From Nostoc sphaeroides (GTDB lineage: Bacteria > Cyanobacteriota > Cyanobacteriia > Cyanobacteriales > Nostocaceae), in contig NZ_CP031941.1 of the NCBI RefSeq assembly GCF_003443655.1, positions 5,082,501-5,146,500 on the forward strand: DNA of 64,000 nucleotides, in the 5' to 3' direction. The notes beneath the pieces are model-generated. The model made no database searches, was not told the origin of the DNA, and worked only from the letters and a program-made list of their open reading frames with translations. Both the position numbers and the translations under genes were made by a program. Positions 17,321 through 25,331 of the stretch are shown here, one piece after another (position 1 is the stretch's first letter; every line of letters starts with the position of its first letter).

Positions 17321-18793
17321 ATGTTTCAAGCTACTCGTCGCCGTCTCGCCATTTGGTATACTACTGTCACTGCTGTATTACTACTACTGTTTGCCAGTGG
17401 CGTTTATTTATACGTCCGCAGTACACTTATTGAGCGCATTGACGATACCCTTAACCATGTAGTAGAAATAGTAGAGCGCTGTCTAACAACAAGCCGTTGT
17501 GCGTCTACACTGATATTTGAGCCAATTAATGCTGATGCAGATAAATTTCGCATTAATAATCTAGAAACCAGTTTTCGTGATAACACCGACACCTTAGAAG
17601 ATGACCACATTGACCTAGAATGGTTTAGTCCGACTGGTGAATTACTTTGGTCAACGCTATCTGAACCCTTAAATATTCCCCTTCATGCCAACCGCACTGG
17701 TGAAACTGTGCCCGTAGTTAAGGGAGATAATGAAAATTCCAAATTCAAGACGCCATTAATCACGTCTCTACCTTCACCACTGTTATTGCGGCAAGTTACC
17801 CAACGGGTGGAAGTGGGGCGGCAAGTATTAGGATATCTGCGTGTTAGTCATCCCTGGTTTGAAGTCACTAAACCCAGTCGCCAGTTAATTTTTGATTTGG
17901 CGCTAGGTATTGGGTTAATGGTGCTTTCTGTGGGTGCAAGTGGTTGGTTTCTTTCGGGTAAAGCAATGGAACCTGTAGGCGAGTCTTATCAACGCCTCAA
18001 ACAATTTACTGCTGATGCTTCTCATGAACTTAGAAGTCCTATTACTTTGATTCAAACAAATGTGCAAGTCGCCCTTGCTGACTTGGATTTAGCAGAGACA
18101 GAAACGACTAATTCTTTGCAGTATCGACAACAGTTAAAGGTGGTGGAACGGTTAACGCAGCGTTTGGGTAAGTTAGTTAATGACTTATTGTTTTTAGCAC
18201 GACAGGATAGTGGTATTAGCAAAGATATCTTTTCACCTTGTCCGCTAGATGCCTTGCTGATAGAAGTGGTTGAAGAACAACAATTGTTAGTCCCTGAAAA
18301 AAAAATAGCTCTTTCTCTAGACTTAGTTGATCCTCCAGCTTCCGAAACTAGCCCGGAATTATTGGAAAATTGGTTTACCCTTGTGGGCAATTGGGATCAA
18401 CTGGTGCGGCTGTTCACAAATTTGATTGCTAACGCCTTGCATTACACACCAGCCGGTGGACGGGTGAAAGTTGAATTGGCGCGGATAGAGGGAATAAATC
18501 GCGTTTCTGGACTACGTTATACCAGCGCCCAGTTGCAAGTTAAAGTGATTGATACTGGAGTGGGAATTCCATCAGTTGCACTACCACGCTTGTTTGACCG
18601 CTTTTATCGGGTAGATCCGGCACGGACTCATACAACTGGGAATACAGCTACAGCCGGTGCTACTGGTTCAGGATTGGGATTAGCGATCGCTCAAGCTATT
18701 GTCGAACATCACCAGGGTCATATTCAAGTTGAAAGCACTCAAGGTATTGGCACTACGTTTACTGTCACTTTACCAATAACTCTTGAGTCTTAA
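17321..18793 (+). CDS. Membrane-bound sensor histidine kinase (orphan)
   Basis: A 490-residue two-component sensor. Transmembrane helix 1 spans about residues 12-30, a periplasmic loop of about 160 residues follows, and helix 2 spans about residues 190-212. A short linker leads to the HisKA H box FTADASHELRSPI with His235, then N box NLIANALHYTPAGG, G1 DTGVGIPSVALPRLFDRFYR and G2 GSGLGLAIAQAIVEHH. All catalytic motifs are intact. No response regulator gene is adjacent, so the partner is unknown; the family resembles manganese/nickel- or redox-type RppB/NrsS kinases only in general layout. It is divergent from the large exported protein gene and could control it, but nothing in the sequence proves this. 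Confidence 0.9.
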   Translation: MFQATRRRLAIWYTTVTAVLLLLFASGVYLYVRSTLIERIDDTLNHVVEIVERCLTTSRCASTLIFEPINADADKFRINNLETSFRDNTDTLEDDHIDLEWFSPTGELLWSTLSEPLNIPLHANRTGETVPVVKGDNENSKFKTPLITSLPSPLLLRQVTQRVEVGRQVLGYLRVSHPWFEVTKPSRQLIFDLALGIGLMVLSVGASGWFLSGKAMEPVGESYQRLKQFTADASHELRSPITLIQTNVQVALADLDLAETETTNSLQYRQQLKVVERLTQRLGKLVNDLLFLARQDSGISKDIFSPCPLDALLIEVVEEQQLLVPEKKIALSLDLVDPPASETSPELLENWFTLVGNWDQLVRLFTNLIANALHYTPAGGRVKVELARIEGINRVSGLRYTSAQLQVKVIDTGVGIPSVALPRLFDRFYRVDPARTHTTGNTATAGATGSGLGLAIAQAIVEHHQGHIQVESTQGIGTTFTVTLPITLES

Positions 18794-19266
18794 TTCGGCA
18801 ATAAATATTTGTTTCCTGTGATAGATGTAGAAAAATAAATAAATTACTTTATAACTAATTTATATAACAACGGTTAAGACAACAGACGCGATAAATCGCC
18901 GTCTCTACAAAGGACTGAATTATTGTAAAGACGGTGATTTATCGTGTCTTTGCGATTAGCGGCGTGTCATTAAAAAACCTTATCCGAACTGTATTGTGCC
19001 CTCCCGTTGCCAAAGGGAGGGGTTGGGGGTGGGGTGCAATGACTTTGGTTAGCATAACTAATTATGGGGACATGATATTACTCACTATGTTCAGCCTTAT
19101 GAATGAAATATTTATGTCTAGTTTTAGATCATTATCCAGTCTCTAGTTAGATATAAAAAATAGATATCTTGTTTAAGATAATTTATATGTAGATAAGCTG
19201 ATTTAAACATCATTTTTTTTTGCTTTTTTTTAAAAAAGATAATTTGATGTTTTGCTAGGAGTCACT
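18794..19266. repeat. Intergenic DNA with a degenerate CAATAC-family element
   Basis: Around 18868-18996 a hairpin-rich repeat holds GACGCGATAAATCGCCGTCTC and its inverted partner GACGGTGATTTATCGTGTC. Its right end ATCCGAACTGTATTG matches the CAATAC-family end, while the left end (CAACGGTTAAG) is shortened. The remainder is AT-rich, and AGGAG before ATG 19267 serves the next gene. Confidence 0.5.
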
Positions 19267-19977
19267 ATGAATATGAAGTCTCAAAATTTTCGCAAGTCTG
19301 CTGAGTTATTTGGTGCTGTTTTTGGGGGATTACTGATTAGTTTGCCAGCAATTCCTCAAGCACTAGCACAACAATCAGTAGCACAAGAATCTATTCCCAA
19401 AGTTAACCCTTGTCCGAGAATTTTTTATGAAGAACCACATAACACTCGCGTTGTAGTACCACAGGGATGTCCTCCCAATGCGCTAACTCAAAGACTAGCT
19501 GCTCAAGGGCTTCTTCCCGTCTCTGCTACGCCATCACAAGAGCAAATAAGATTGGGTGTAGGTGGTGAAGCTGCACAACCAGCCCCAAATCCTCAAACTC
19601 AACAGCCTTCAACAGGAACGGTTTCCACTGAGCAACCACTAGTACAACCACGGCAAACCCCCAGCACGACGATCGCACTGGCAAATGGTACTGTTAATGT
19701 CAGGTTGGTAAATGACACTGCCGCTAATGTAACTTACCAAGTAATTGGCGATACGGCACCGCGATCGCTACAAGGTAAGTCTTATGTAACACTACAAGGT
19801 CTACAAGCACCAGTAACAGTGACATTTGAACGAGAAGATGGCGGACAGTTGATAGTAACTCCACAACCCTCGTCAGAATCAGGAAGCTTGGAAGTTAGAT
19901 TTAATGAAGCTACGAATGCGGCACAGGGTAGAAGCGCTTTGAGAATTGAACGAAACGGTTCAGTGTTTTTGAATTAG
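19267..19977 (+). CDS. Exported Pro/Gln-rich protein of unknown function
   Basis: A 236-residue precursor. The ribosome site TAGGAG lies 5 bp before ATG 19267, so the longer TTG-started frame is not used. The signal peptide ends near PQALA-QQSVA. Residues about 40-80 contain a conserved-looking segment with two Cys (KVNPCPRIFYEEPHN and VVPQGCPPNALTQRL) that could form a disulfide. A Pro/Gln/Thr linker follows, then a beta-rich C-terminal domain from about residue 140 (NGTVNVRLVNDTAANVTYQV). I recognise the architecture as common in cyanobacterial exported hypotheticals but cannot assign a function. It is monocistronic. Confidence 0.75.
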   Translation: MNMKSQNFRKSAELFGAVFGGLLISLPAIPQALAQQSVAQESIPKVNPCPRIFYEEPHNTRVVVPQGCPPNALTQRLAAQGLLPVSATPSQEQIRLGVGGEAAQPAPNPQTQQPSTGTVSTEQPLVQPRQTPSTTIALANGTVNVRLVNDTAANVTYQVIGDTAPRSLQGKSYVTLQGLQAPVTVTFEREDGGQLIVTPQPSSESGSLEVRFNEATNAAQGRSALRIERNGSVFLN

Positions 19978-20023
19978 AAATAGTTAGGAGTTAGGAGTTA
20001 GGAGTTTAGAAATAGTTAGGAGT
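19978..20023. repeat. AGTTAGG heptamer repeats
   Basis: A run of GTTAGGA/AGTTAGG units interrupted by TTAGAAAT. This is the short tandemly repeated repetitive class typical of heterocystous cyanobacteria, and it continues at 20257-20310 on the other side of the following element. Confidence 0.7.
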
Positions 20024-20256
20024 TATAGCGGTTCTCGTTTACGTGAGGTACACACGTAGGGGCACGGCACTGCCGTGCCCTTAGGGACTTCCAACAAATA
20101 AATTACCCAATCTTGTGGGGTGGGCAACATGAGCGCCCATATACAAGGGTTCTCGTGTCGCCCACCCCACAAGAAGTAGTTGAGTATTTTTTTATTTGGA
20201 AGTCCTTTACACCTCGCGATATAATGTTGTACCGCACCTGAATGGGAACCGCTATA
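20024..20256. mobile_element. TATAGCGGTTC-ended element carrying a nested element
   Basis: The ends TATAGCGGTTC (20024-20034) and GAACCGCTATA (20246-20256) are inverted repeats. The inside includes a GGGCACGGCACTGCCGTGCCC hairpin. A second palindromic element (20085-20205) is embedded in it, with arms GGACTTCCAA and TTGGAAGTCC and an inner pair TTGTGGGGTGGGC / GCCCACCCCACAA. No protein is encoded. The similar heptamer DNA on both sides prevents a clean call of the target duplication (TAGGAGTT on both sides is possible). Confidence 0.7.
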
Positions 20257-20318
20257 GGAGTTTAGAGATAGTTAGGAGTTAGGAGTGAAGAGTGAGGAGT
20301 TAGTTATTAGTTACAGCA

Positions 20319-20410
20319 GATTGCAAGTTGGTGAGGTACAGATAATTGTAAGGGCATGGCAGTGCCATGCCCCTACGGGTGTACCTCATTTACCTAAAAT
20401 ACGCTGTATA
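20319..20410. repeat. Palindromic repeat with TACAGC ends
   Basis: The left arm TACAGCAGATTGCAAGT... GGTGAGGTAC and the right arm GTACCTCATTTACC...ACGCTGTA are inverted. The centre is a GGGCATGGCAGTGCCATGCCC hairpin. A related centre (GGGCACAGCATTGCTGTGCCC) occurs near 11250. No gene is present. Confidence 0.6.
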
Positions 20411-20492
20411 TGGTAGTGCGTTAGGCTAAAGCCATAATACACTGTACAAAAGATTTACTCCTAACTTATAACTCCTAACTCAAAACTTCTAT

Positions 20493-21578
20493 TCACCGTT
20501 GAAGCATTTTAGTTAGCTGATCCAACAATTGCACTTCTTGTTTGCTGTCTTCCAATGTTCGCGCCAGTATAATTGCCCTTTCGTAAAAATTCCGAGCAGT
20601 TAGATAATTACCTTGTTGCTTGTATAACTGAGCGTAAGACTCAAAAGATTTTAATTCTTCTCGCAAATTTTGCAATTCTTTAGCGAGTGTTAAACGTTGC
20701 TCTAGTAAATCAAAAGCTCGTTCATAGCGTCCGACAGCAGTGTGAGCAGTAACTAAACCGTCAATTGCCCGTAATTCATTAGTGCGATCGCGGTTTGTTT
20801 TTGCTATCCGCATTGCTGCCCCATAAGTGCCAATGGTATCTTGATAATTTCCAGATGCTAAGTAAGCATCTCCTAAATTATTTAAGGTATTTGCTTCACC
20901 GACGGCATCGCCAGTCTGACGGCGAAAAATTAAAGCATTTTCATACAATTTAATTGCCTTAAATTTAATTGCCTTATTATAATCTCCCAACCTGGCAGTT
21001 ACTAATCCCAAATTACTTAAAGATAGCCCTTCTCCTTCAATGTTTTTGACACCGTGAGCAATTGCGAGTGCATCTTCAACAGAATTCCTGGCAGCAGCAA
21101 ATTCTCCTTGTTGCAAGAAAAATGTACCGATATTATTTAGCACAAAAATCTGAGATTGGAAGTCTTTAGTATCACGAGCGATCGCTAATCCTCTTCTTAA
21201 CGCATCTTCCGCTTCTTTTAAACTACCTAGCTGCACATAAGCCTTAGCAAGCAAATTGTAAGTTAGTCCTTGTGCTTTCAGGTCGCCAATTGCGTGATAT
21301 AATTCCAATGCCCGCAAGCAAGACGCAATTGTTTTATCGGCATATCCTGAAGCGTATTGTTTCTCACCGATACGCAACAAGCTATCTGCTTTATCTCTTG
21401 ATTGTCCCCCAACGGAACTATTTATTGGACGGTGGATTTGCTGCGTAATATCAACCGCACCCGCAGCTATGGGACTCAGCAAAAAAGTAAACAGTAAAAA
21501 GCCCTGTAAAAGTATTTGGAGACGAGAAATCACACCTACGTAAACTAATAGCCTGGGAAATACAAGCCGTTGTTTCAT
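20493..21578 (-). CDS. Exported TPR-repeat protein
   Basis: A 361-residue protein with an N-terminal hydrophobic segment (about residues 10-42, LLQGFLLFTFLLSPIAAGAVD) that should act as a signal peptide. Tetratricopeptide repeats cover nearly all of residues 65-355; examples are SYNLLAKAYVQLGSLKEAEDALRR-like and NNLGDAYLASGNYQDTIGTYG blocks. One unit contains a small internal duplication (KAIKFKAIKLYENA). TPR arrays form scaffolds for protein contacts, so a periplasmic assembly role is inferred. No enzymatic domain is attached. The ATG start lies 15 residues before the hydrophobic core. Confidence 0.85.
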   Translation of the reverse strand: MKQRLVFPRLLVYVGVISRLQILLQGFLLFTFLLSPIAAGAVDITQQIHRPINSSVGGQSRDKADSLLRIGEKQYASGYADKTIASCLRALELYHAIGDLKAQGLTYNLLAKAYVQLGSLKEAEDALRRGLAIARDTKDFQSQIFVLNNIGTFFLQQGEFAAARNSVEDALAIAHGVKNIEGEGLSLSNLGLVTARLGDYNKAIKFKAIKLYENALIFRRQTGDAVGEANTLNNLGDAYLASGNYQDTIGTYGAAMRIAKTNRDRTNELRAIDGLVTAHTAVGRYERAFDLLEQRLTLAKELQNLREELKSFESYAQLYKQQGNYLTARNFYERAIILARTLEDSKQEVQLLDQLTKMLQR

Positions 21579-21684
21579 AAAAATTACCCCTATTGCGGGT
21601 TTAAGTAGAAGGTCTAAGAAAAAGTTTTAATTTTTTAATTGAAGACAAACAATATACGCATTTACACTTAAGTTATGATTGCGC

Positions 21685-22302
21685 TCAATCTTCCCCAAAG
21701 TATATAGCGCGGATATCTGTGGGTAATTTGTCCTCTAGCATACGATAGCCTTCCTGGAGAAAATCGGCTACTTCGTTAGGGGCGATCGCTTCTCCTTCGG
21801 CTTGCAGATAAGCAGCAATTCTAGTTTCACTCCAGTGGAAAGTTTGAGCCATTAACACGATTAATCGTAAAACTGGTGGTAGTTGGTCTAATGCCTGTTG
21901 TACATAGCACCATAATGGCGGCGAAGTAGCTTGCAAAGAATAATGAATTGATTCTGTGGGTGGTACTTTAATATCGTTAATACAGAAAGCTGTCATATTA
22001 ATTAACCAATTTTGCATGGTTAAAGTTTCCTCGCCTGATTCAGAGGCGGTTAAATTTAGTCCACCGAGTTCGTAGTAGATATGTCGCCAGGTGAGGGCAA
22101 ACAGATAATCTGCCTGCACAGGCGATCGCGCCGAATGCCGAATTAAGGTATACACTATGGGACTATAGCGGCAAAAAATCACCGTGAAGTACTTTCCGGC
22201 ATCTGGATTTTGCTGAAACAGAGTCAGTAGTTCATGGTCACTGTGATGGAACAGCGACTTCACCAAGGGGTGATTAGCTTCGGGAAAATGAGGAATTTGC
22301 AC
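21685..22302 (-). CDS. RNA polymerase sigma-70-like (ECF-type) protein
   Basis: A 205-residue protein with the two-part layout of small sigma factors. The N-terminal helical region (HHSDHELLTLFQQNPDAGKYFTVIFCRYSPIVYTLIRHSARSPVQADYLFALTWRHIY) resembles sigma region 2. The C-terminal region resembles region 4 (VQQALDQLPPVLRLIVLMAQTFHWSETRIAAYLQ). The region-4 half is divergent, with a longer recognition helix than usual, so promoter binding cannot be taken for granted. The start is the ATG giving MQIPHFPEANHP. It is divergent from a glyoxalase-fold gene, and no anti-sigma gene is visible nearby. Confidence 0.7.
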   Translation of the reverse strand: MQIPHFPEANHPLVKSLFHHSDHELLTLFQQNPDAGKYFTVIFCRYSPIVYTLIRHSARSPVQADYLFALTWRHIYYELGGLNLTASESGEETLTMQNWLINMTAFCINDIKVPPTESIHYSLQATSPPLWCYVQQALDQLPPVLRLIVLMAQTFHWSETRIAAYLQAEGEAIAPNEVADFLQEGYRMLEDKLPTDIRAIYFGED

Positions 22303-22498
22303 AAGCCTTTGAGTTGATAGTTGTTAAAATAGTTTTGGGAATTGAACTCCCGTAGCTAATCGCATAATATCTTGGTGTTGTCCAGTTTGTAGCCCAAACT
22401 CAGACTAGTTGAATATTGATAAACTAGAAACAAAGACTTAATTTTAGTCTTAATCGACAATCATAAAATCGGCTCCCTTATAGAATCCTTATTTGTTC

Positions 22499-23095
22499 AT
22501 GGTTATAGCAGTTAGTGTGATATCGTTCCTGCTCAGTCCCCTTACATTAGGCTCCTTTCTGCCTTCCCTGCCCTTAGATAGCCTGTTCTCCACCCAAGGC
22601 ATTATGGTGATGCTGCTAGCAGCTTACGCTGGCGCAATGTGGATGTTTCTCACCAGTGCCCCAAAAGTACACACTGTAATGGTGTCGGATTTGGAGATTG
22701 CCCGACAGTTGTATGAAGGGCTGCTAGATTTGCCAGCAGCTGAGGTGCCATTGCACTACTACTACAATTACGAACAAACTATCGGCACAACTGGCATTGA
22801 TCCACTATATATGTCTACTGGGCCGAGCTTGTCTAGCAAAATGATGAATAATGCCAACGATGGGCTGTGGTATCAATTGAAGAAAAACACCCAGCTACAT
22901 GTCATTACTGGCGCGAGTTTAGGTAGCAAAAATCAGCAACGCCACGTTTGTTTTGATCACGACTGTCTGGAAATGATTTTAATGCGAGTTGAAGTGCGCG
23001 GTTTGAAATTCAAGATTCGCAACCAGAAGCCCCTGAATTTTTTGGTCAAGGACTATGAAGGGCGCGTGATTGAGGTGGCTGAAGTAGCGAATTAG
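22499..23095 (+). CDS. Glyoxalase/dioxygenase-fold (VOC) protein with N-terminal membrane segment
   Basis: A 198-residue protein. ATG 22499 is preferred over an upstream TTG in frame. The first ~60 residues are hydrophobic (two segments, about 4-25 and 33-58), so it is probably membrane anchored. The remainder has the beta-alpha-beta pattern of the vicinal oxygen chelate fold: HTVMVSDLEIARQLYEGLLDLP, a His-rich HYYYNYEQT, LHVITGASLGSKNQQRHVCFDHDCLEMIL and a final FLVKDYEGRVIEVAEV with Glu as a possible metal ligand. The substrate is unknown. A strong terminator follows 25 bp after the stop. Confidence 0.75.
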   Translation: MVIAVSVISFLLSPLTLGSFLPSLPLDSLFSTQGIMVMLLAAYAGAMWMFLTSAPKVHTVMVSDLEIARQLYEGLLDLPAAEVPLHYYYNYEQTIGTTGIDPLYMSTGPSLSSKMMNNANDGLWYQLKKNTQLHVITGASLGSKNQQRHVCFDHDCLEMILMRVEVRGLKFKIRNQKPLNFLVKDYEGRVIEVAEVAN

Positions 23096-23120
23096 TTGTT
23101 AGATTTTAGATTATTTTAGG

Positions 23121-23171
23121 TTGGGTGGTGCGTAGCTTGCCATATAGGCATCGCACCACCCAATATTTTTT
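23121..23171 (+). terminator. Intrinsic terminator after the glyoxalase-fold gene
   Basis: TTGGGTGGTGCG (23121-23132) pairs perfectly with CGCACCACCCAA (23152-23163), followed by TATTTTTT. The T tract overlaps the left target duplication of the MITE at 23176, which appears to have inserted just behind the terminator. Confidence 0.75.
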
Positions 23172-23175
23172 AAGT

Positions 23176-23277
23176 CAATACGGTTCAGTTAAGGATTTTT
23201 GGTACTAATTTTAGACCTGTAGAGACGCGAAATTTCGCGTCTTTACCAAGGTTTTTGGGCTTAACTGAACTGTATTG
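23176..23277. mobile_element. CAATAC-family MITE with GTAGAGACG core and exact 10-bp duplication
   Basis: A 102-bp element with ends CAATACGGTTCAGTTAAG and CTTAACTGAACTGTATTG, inverted with one mismatch. The centre contains the palindrome GACGCGAAATTTCGCGTC. TTTTTTAAGT flanks it directly on both sides (23166-23175 and 23278-23287). There is no coding capacity. Confidence 0.85.
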
Positions 23278-23489
23278 TTTTTTAAGTAGCTAGTACCGCA
23301 AGGCGGAATTCAAAATTCACGCATTCAAAATTCAAAATTAAGACAGAGTAAGCGTTCCGTTGATTTTGAATGGTCTGTTTATTTACGCCGCGCTGTACTA
23401 GGTAAATAAATCAAAGTTTGTAGTGAGAACTTTAGTTCTGATAAACCTTGCTATAGCAATCCGATTTGATTTCTGAATCACTTGTAGAG

Positions 23490-23525
23490 GTAAGGGACTG
23501 GGGATTGGGGACTGGGGACTGGGAA
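23490..23525. repeat. GGGGACT heptamer repeats
   Basis: A short run of GGACTGG/GGGATTG/GGGGACT units of the heptamer class found elsewhere in the window. Confidence 0.65.
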
Positions 23526-23583
23526 GAAAGAATAAAGGTGTACTGAGTTTTGTTCAAAAATCAAATATGAGTCCTATATGAGC

Positions 23584-23720
23584 CAATACGGTTTAGTTAA
23601 GGATAATCGTAGGTTGGGTTGAACTTTAGTGTTACCCAACAAATCACCGAAAATGTTGGGTTTCGTTCCTCAACCCAACCTACTCAGTTTAAGGTTTTTG
23701 GCGCTAACCCAAGCGTATTG
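23584..23720. mobile_element. CAATAC-family MITE with GTAGGTTGGG core
   Basis: A 137-bp element from CAATACGGTTTAGTTAAGG to CCCAAGCGTATTG. The core palindrome runs from GTAGGTTGGGTT (23609) to AACCCAACCTAC (23683) and shares its sequence with the elements at 12683 and 49524. The flanks CTATATGAGC (23574-23583) and TGCTATGAGC (23721-23730) agree at 7 of 10 positions, consistent with an older, partly decayed duplication. Confidence 0.75.
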
Positions 23721-23751
23721 TGCTATGAGCGATGAATCGCTCACTACAAAC

Positions 23752-25233
23752 CTACCTAACTGAAAATGCCTCGCTGAACCGCCGCGTCACAGGCTCAGTG
23801 ATGAATGTCAAAATTGATTTTTTCCGAGTCACAATTTCACCTGAAGCAGACATACCTGGTGTAAATTCTACTTCTTGACCCCGGACGTTAACTGAGTGTT
23901 TACTTAGCTTAATTCTGGTGGGAAAAACTAAGCCTAATTCTTTATCAACAATTGCATTCGGACTGACTTGCGTAACTTCCCCATTCACAGTGCCAAATTC
24001 CTGGAAGGGGAAAGTTGCCATTTTTACTTTTGCCTTCATTCCTTCACGAATAAACCCAATATCACGGTTGAGAACTTTCACCTCTAGAAGCATTTCTTCC
24101 CCTTCCGGCAAAATTGACAGCAATTCTTCACCTGATTGCACTGGCCCCTTGGTGGCTTTAACTCTGTAAATTGTACCGGCAACGGGAGCTTCAATGGTTT
24201 CTAAAGCTTGTTGCTTCCTTGCTTGTTCTAATTGACCTTGAACAGTTGTCAGTTCTTCTTTACGCTTGTTGAATTGGGTCAAAATTTCGCTTTGGCGTTC
24301 TGATGCTACACGCTGCGCCTGACTGCGTGCAGCATTATAAGCTTGTTCTGCTTGGCGAATTTCTTGGACTTGGGCAGCAATATCTTTTTCTAATGATGTG
24401 ACTTTATCTTGAGCCTCTGTGATTTTATTCTGGGCGTTAGTCACTTCATCTTGCGATCTAGTGATTTCTGTCTTTGCACGAGTTAATCTTTCTTGGGCAT
24501 CCAAGTAATCGACACGAGGTACTGCACCAGGAGTCATTAGGGTTCGTAAGCTTTTTTCCCTTTGTTCTGCAAGGGCCAAATTACTTTCAATTTTAATTCG
24601 GATGCTATCTGCATTGGCAAGGTTAGTTTTGGCATTGCCAACGCTGCTTTTGGCATTCACTAAGTTGTCTTGCAACCGAGTCAAGCGGACTTTGGCTTGA
24701 TCTATGAGTGATTGTTGGCGATTTGCTTCTGCTTCCGCCCCTGCTTGCCGCGCTTGGAAGTCTTGCAGGCGAGAACTTAAAAGTTCATCTTGCAGTTTCG
24801 TCCCAGCAGTTTTGCCTCCGGTGCGTTCTGCATCCAAACGTTGCAAATCGTCCTGAATCAATCTAGAAGATTTGACTAGGCGGGAAACATCGGTTATTTG
24901 CAAGTCTGGATCTTTTTGAACCAGAATTTGACCTTTAGTAACGCGATCGCCTTCTTTAACTTTAACAGCAACAATTGACCCCCCACCCAAGGATGTCACC
25001 GGTCTTACCTGTGCAGAAGCAATTAATTCCCCTGGTGCTGTTGCTACTTCATCTATTTGCGAAAAGTACGCCCAAGCGATCGTTCCAAATACGATAACGC
25101 TCATCGTTCCCGCTAATAATCTCGTGTACAGGGGTGGCAATTCCTGTACCGCCTTCCCCAATTCATAAGTGAGTTGTTCCTCTGGTTGGGCGAATCGCTC
25201 TTTTGTCTGACGTGCTTGAGCAGCATTTACCAT
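23752..25233 (-). CDS. HlyD-family membrane fusion (periplasmic adaptor) protein
   Basis: Adaptors of this family join an inner-membrane exporter to an outer-membrane TolC-type channel. One transmembrane helix spans about residues 45-65 (LLAGTMSVIVFGTIAWAYF). The biotinyl-lipoyl half-motif GGGSIVAVKVKEGDRVTKGQIL follows, then a long coiled coil (about residues 110-340, rich in Ala, Gln, Asn, Lys, Glu), the second lipoyl half (IEAPVAGTIYRVKATKGPVQSGEELLSI) and a C-terminal beta domain. The frame extends nine codons upstream to another ATG, but that extension is made of TTGTCAT heptamer repeats, so ATG 25233 (MVNAAQARQTKERF) is chosen. No ABC exporter gene is adjacent. It lies on the same strand as an SDR gene about 100 bp upstream. 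Confidence 0.88.
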   Translation of the reverse strand: MVNAAQARQTKERFAQPEEQLTYELGKAVQELPPLYTRLLAGTMSVIVFGTIAWAYFSQIDEVATAPGELIASAQVRPVTSLGGGSIVAVKVKEGDRVTKGQILVQKDPDLQITDVSRLVKSSRLIQDDLQRLDAERTGGKTAGTKLQDELLSSRLQDFQARQAGAEAEANRQQSLIDQAKVRLTRLQDNLVNAKSSVGNAKTNLANADSIRIKIESNLALAEQREKSLRTLMTPGAVPRVDYLDAQERLTRAKTEITRSQDEVTNAQNKITEAQDKVTSLEKDIAAQVQEIRQAEQAYNAARSQAQRVASERQSEILTQFNKRKEELTTVQGQLEQARKQQALETIEAPVAGTIYRVKATKGPVQSGEELLSILPEGEEMLLEVKVLNRDIGFIREGMKAKVKMATFPFQEFGTVNGEVTQVSPNAIVDKELGLVFPTRIKLSKHSVNVRGQEVEFTPGMSASGEIVTRKKSILTFITEPVTRRFSEAFSVR

Positions 25234-25239
25234 ATATTT

Positions 25240-25331
25240 TTGTCCTTTGTCATTTGTCATTTGTCATTCGTCATTTGTCCAAAGTCCAATAGTTATTCAC
25301 TAATGACCAATGACTAATGACTAATGACTAT
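25240..25331. repeat. TTGTCAT / TAATGAC heptamer repeats
   Basis: Runs of CATTTGT units, then TAATGAC units, fill the gap between the HlyD-type gene and the SDR gene. They are one of several such runs here (29224-29277, 33200-33335, 56988-57075, 62890-62972). Confidence 0.8.
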
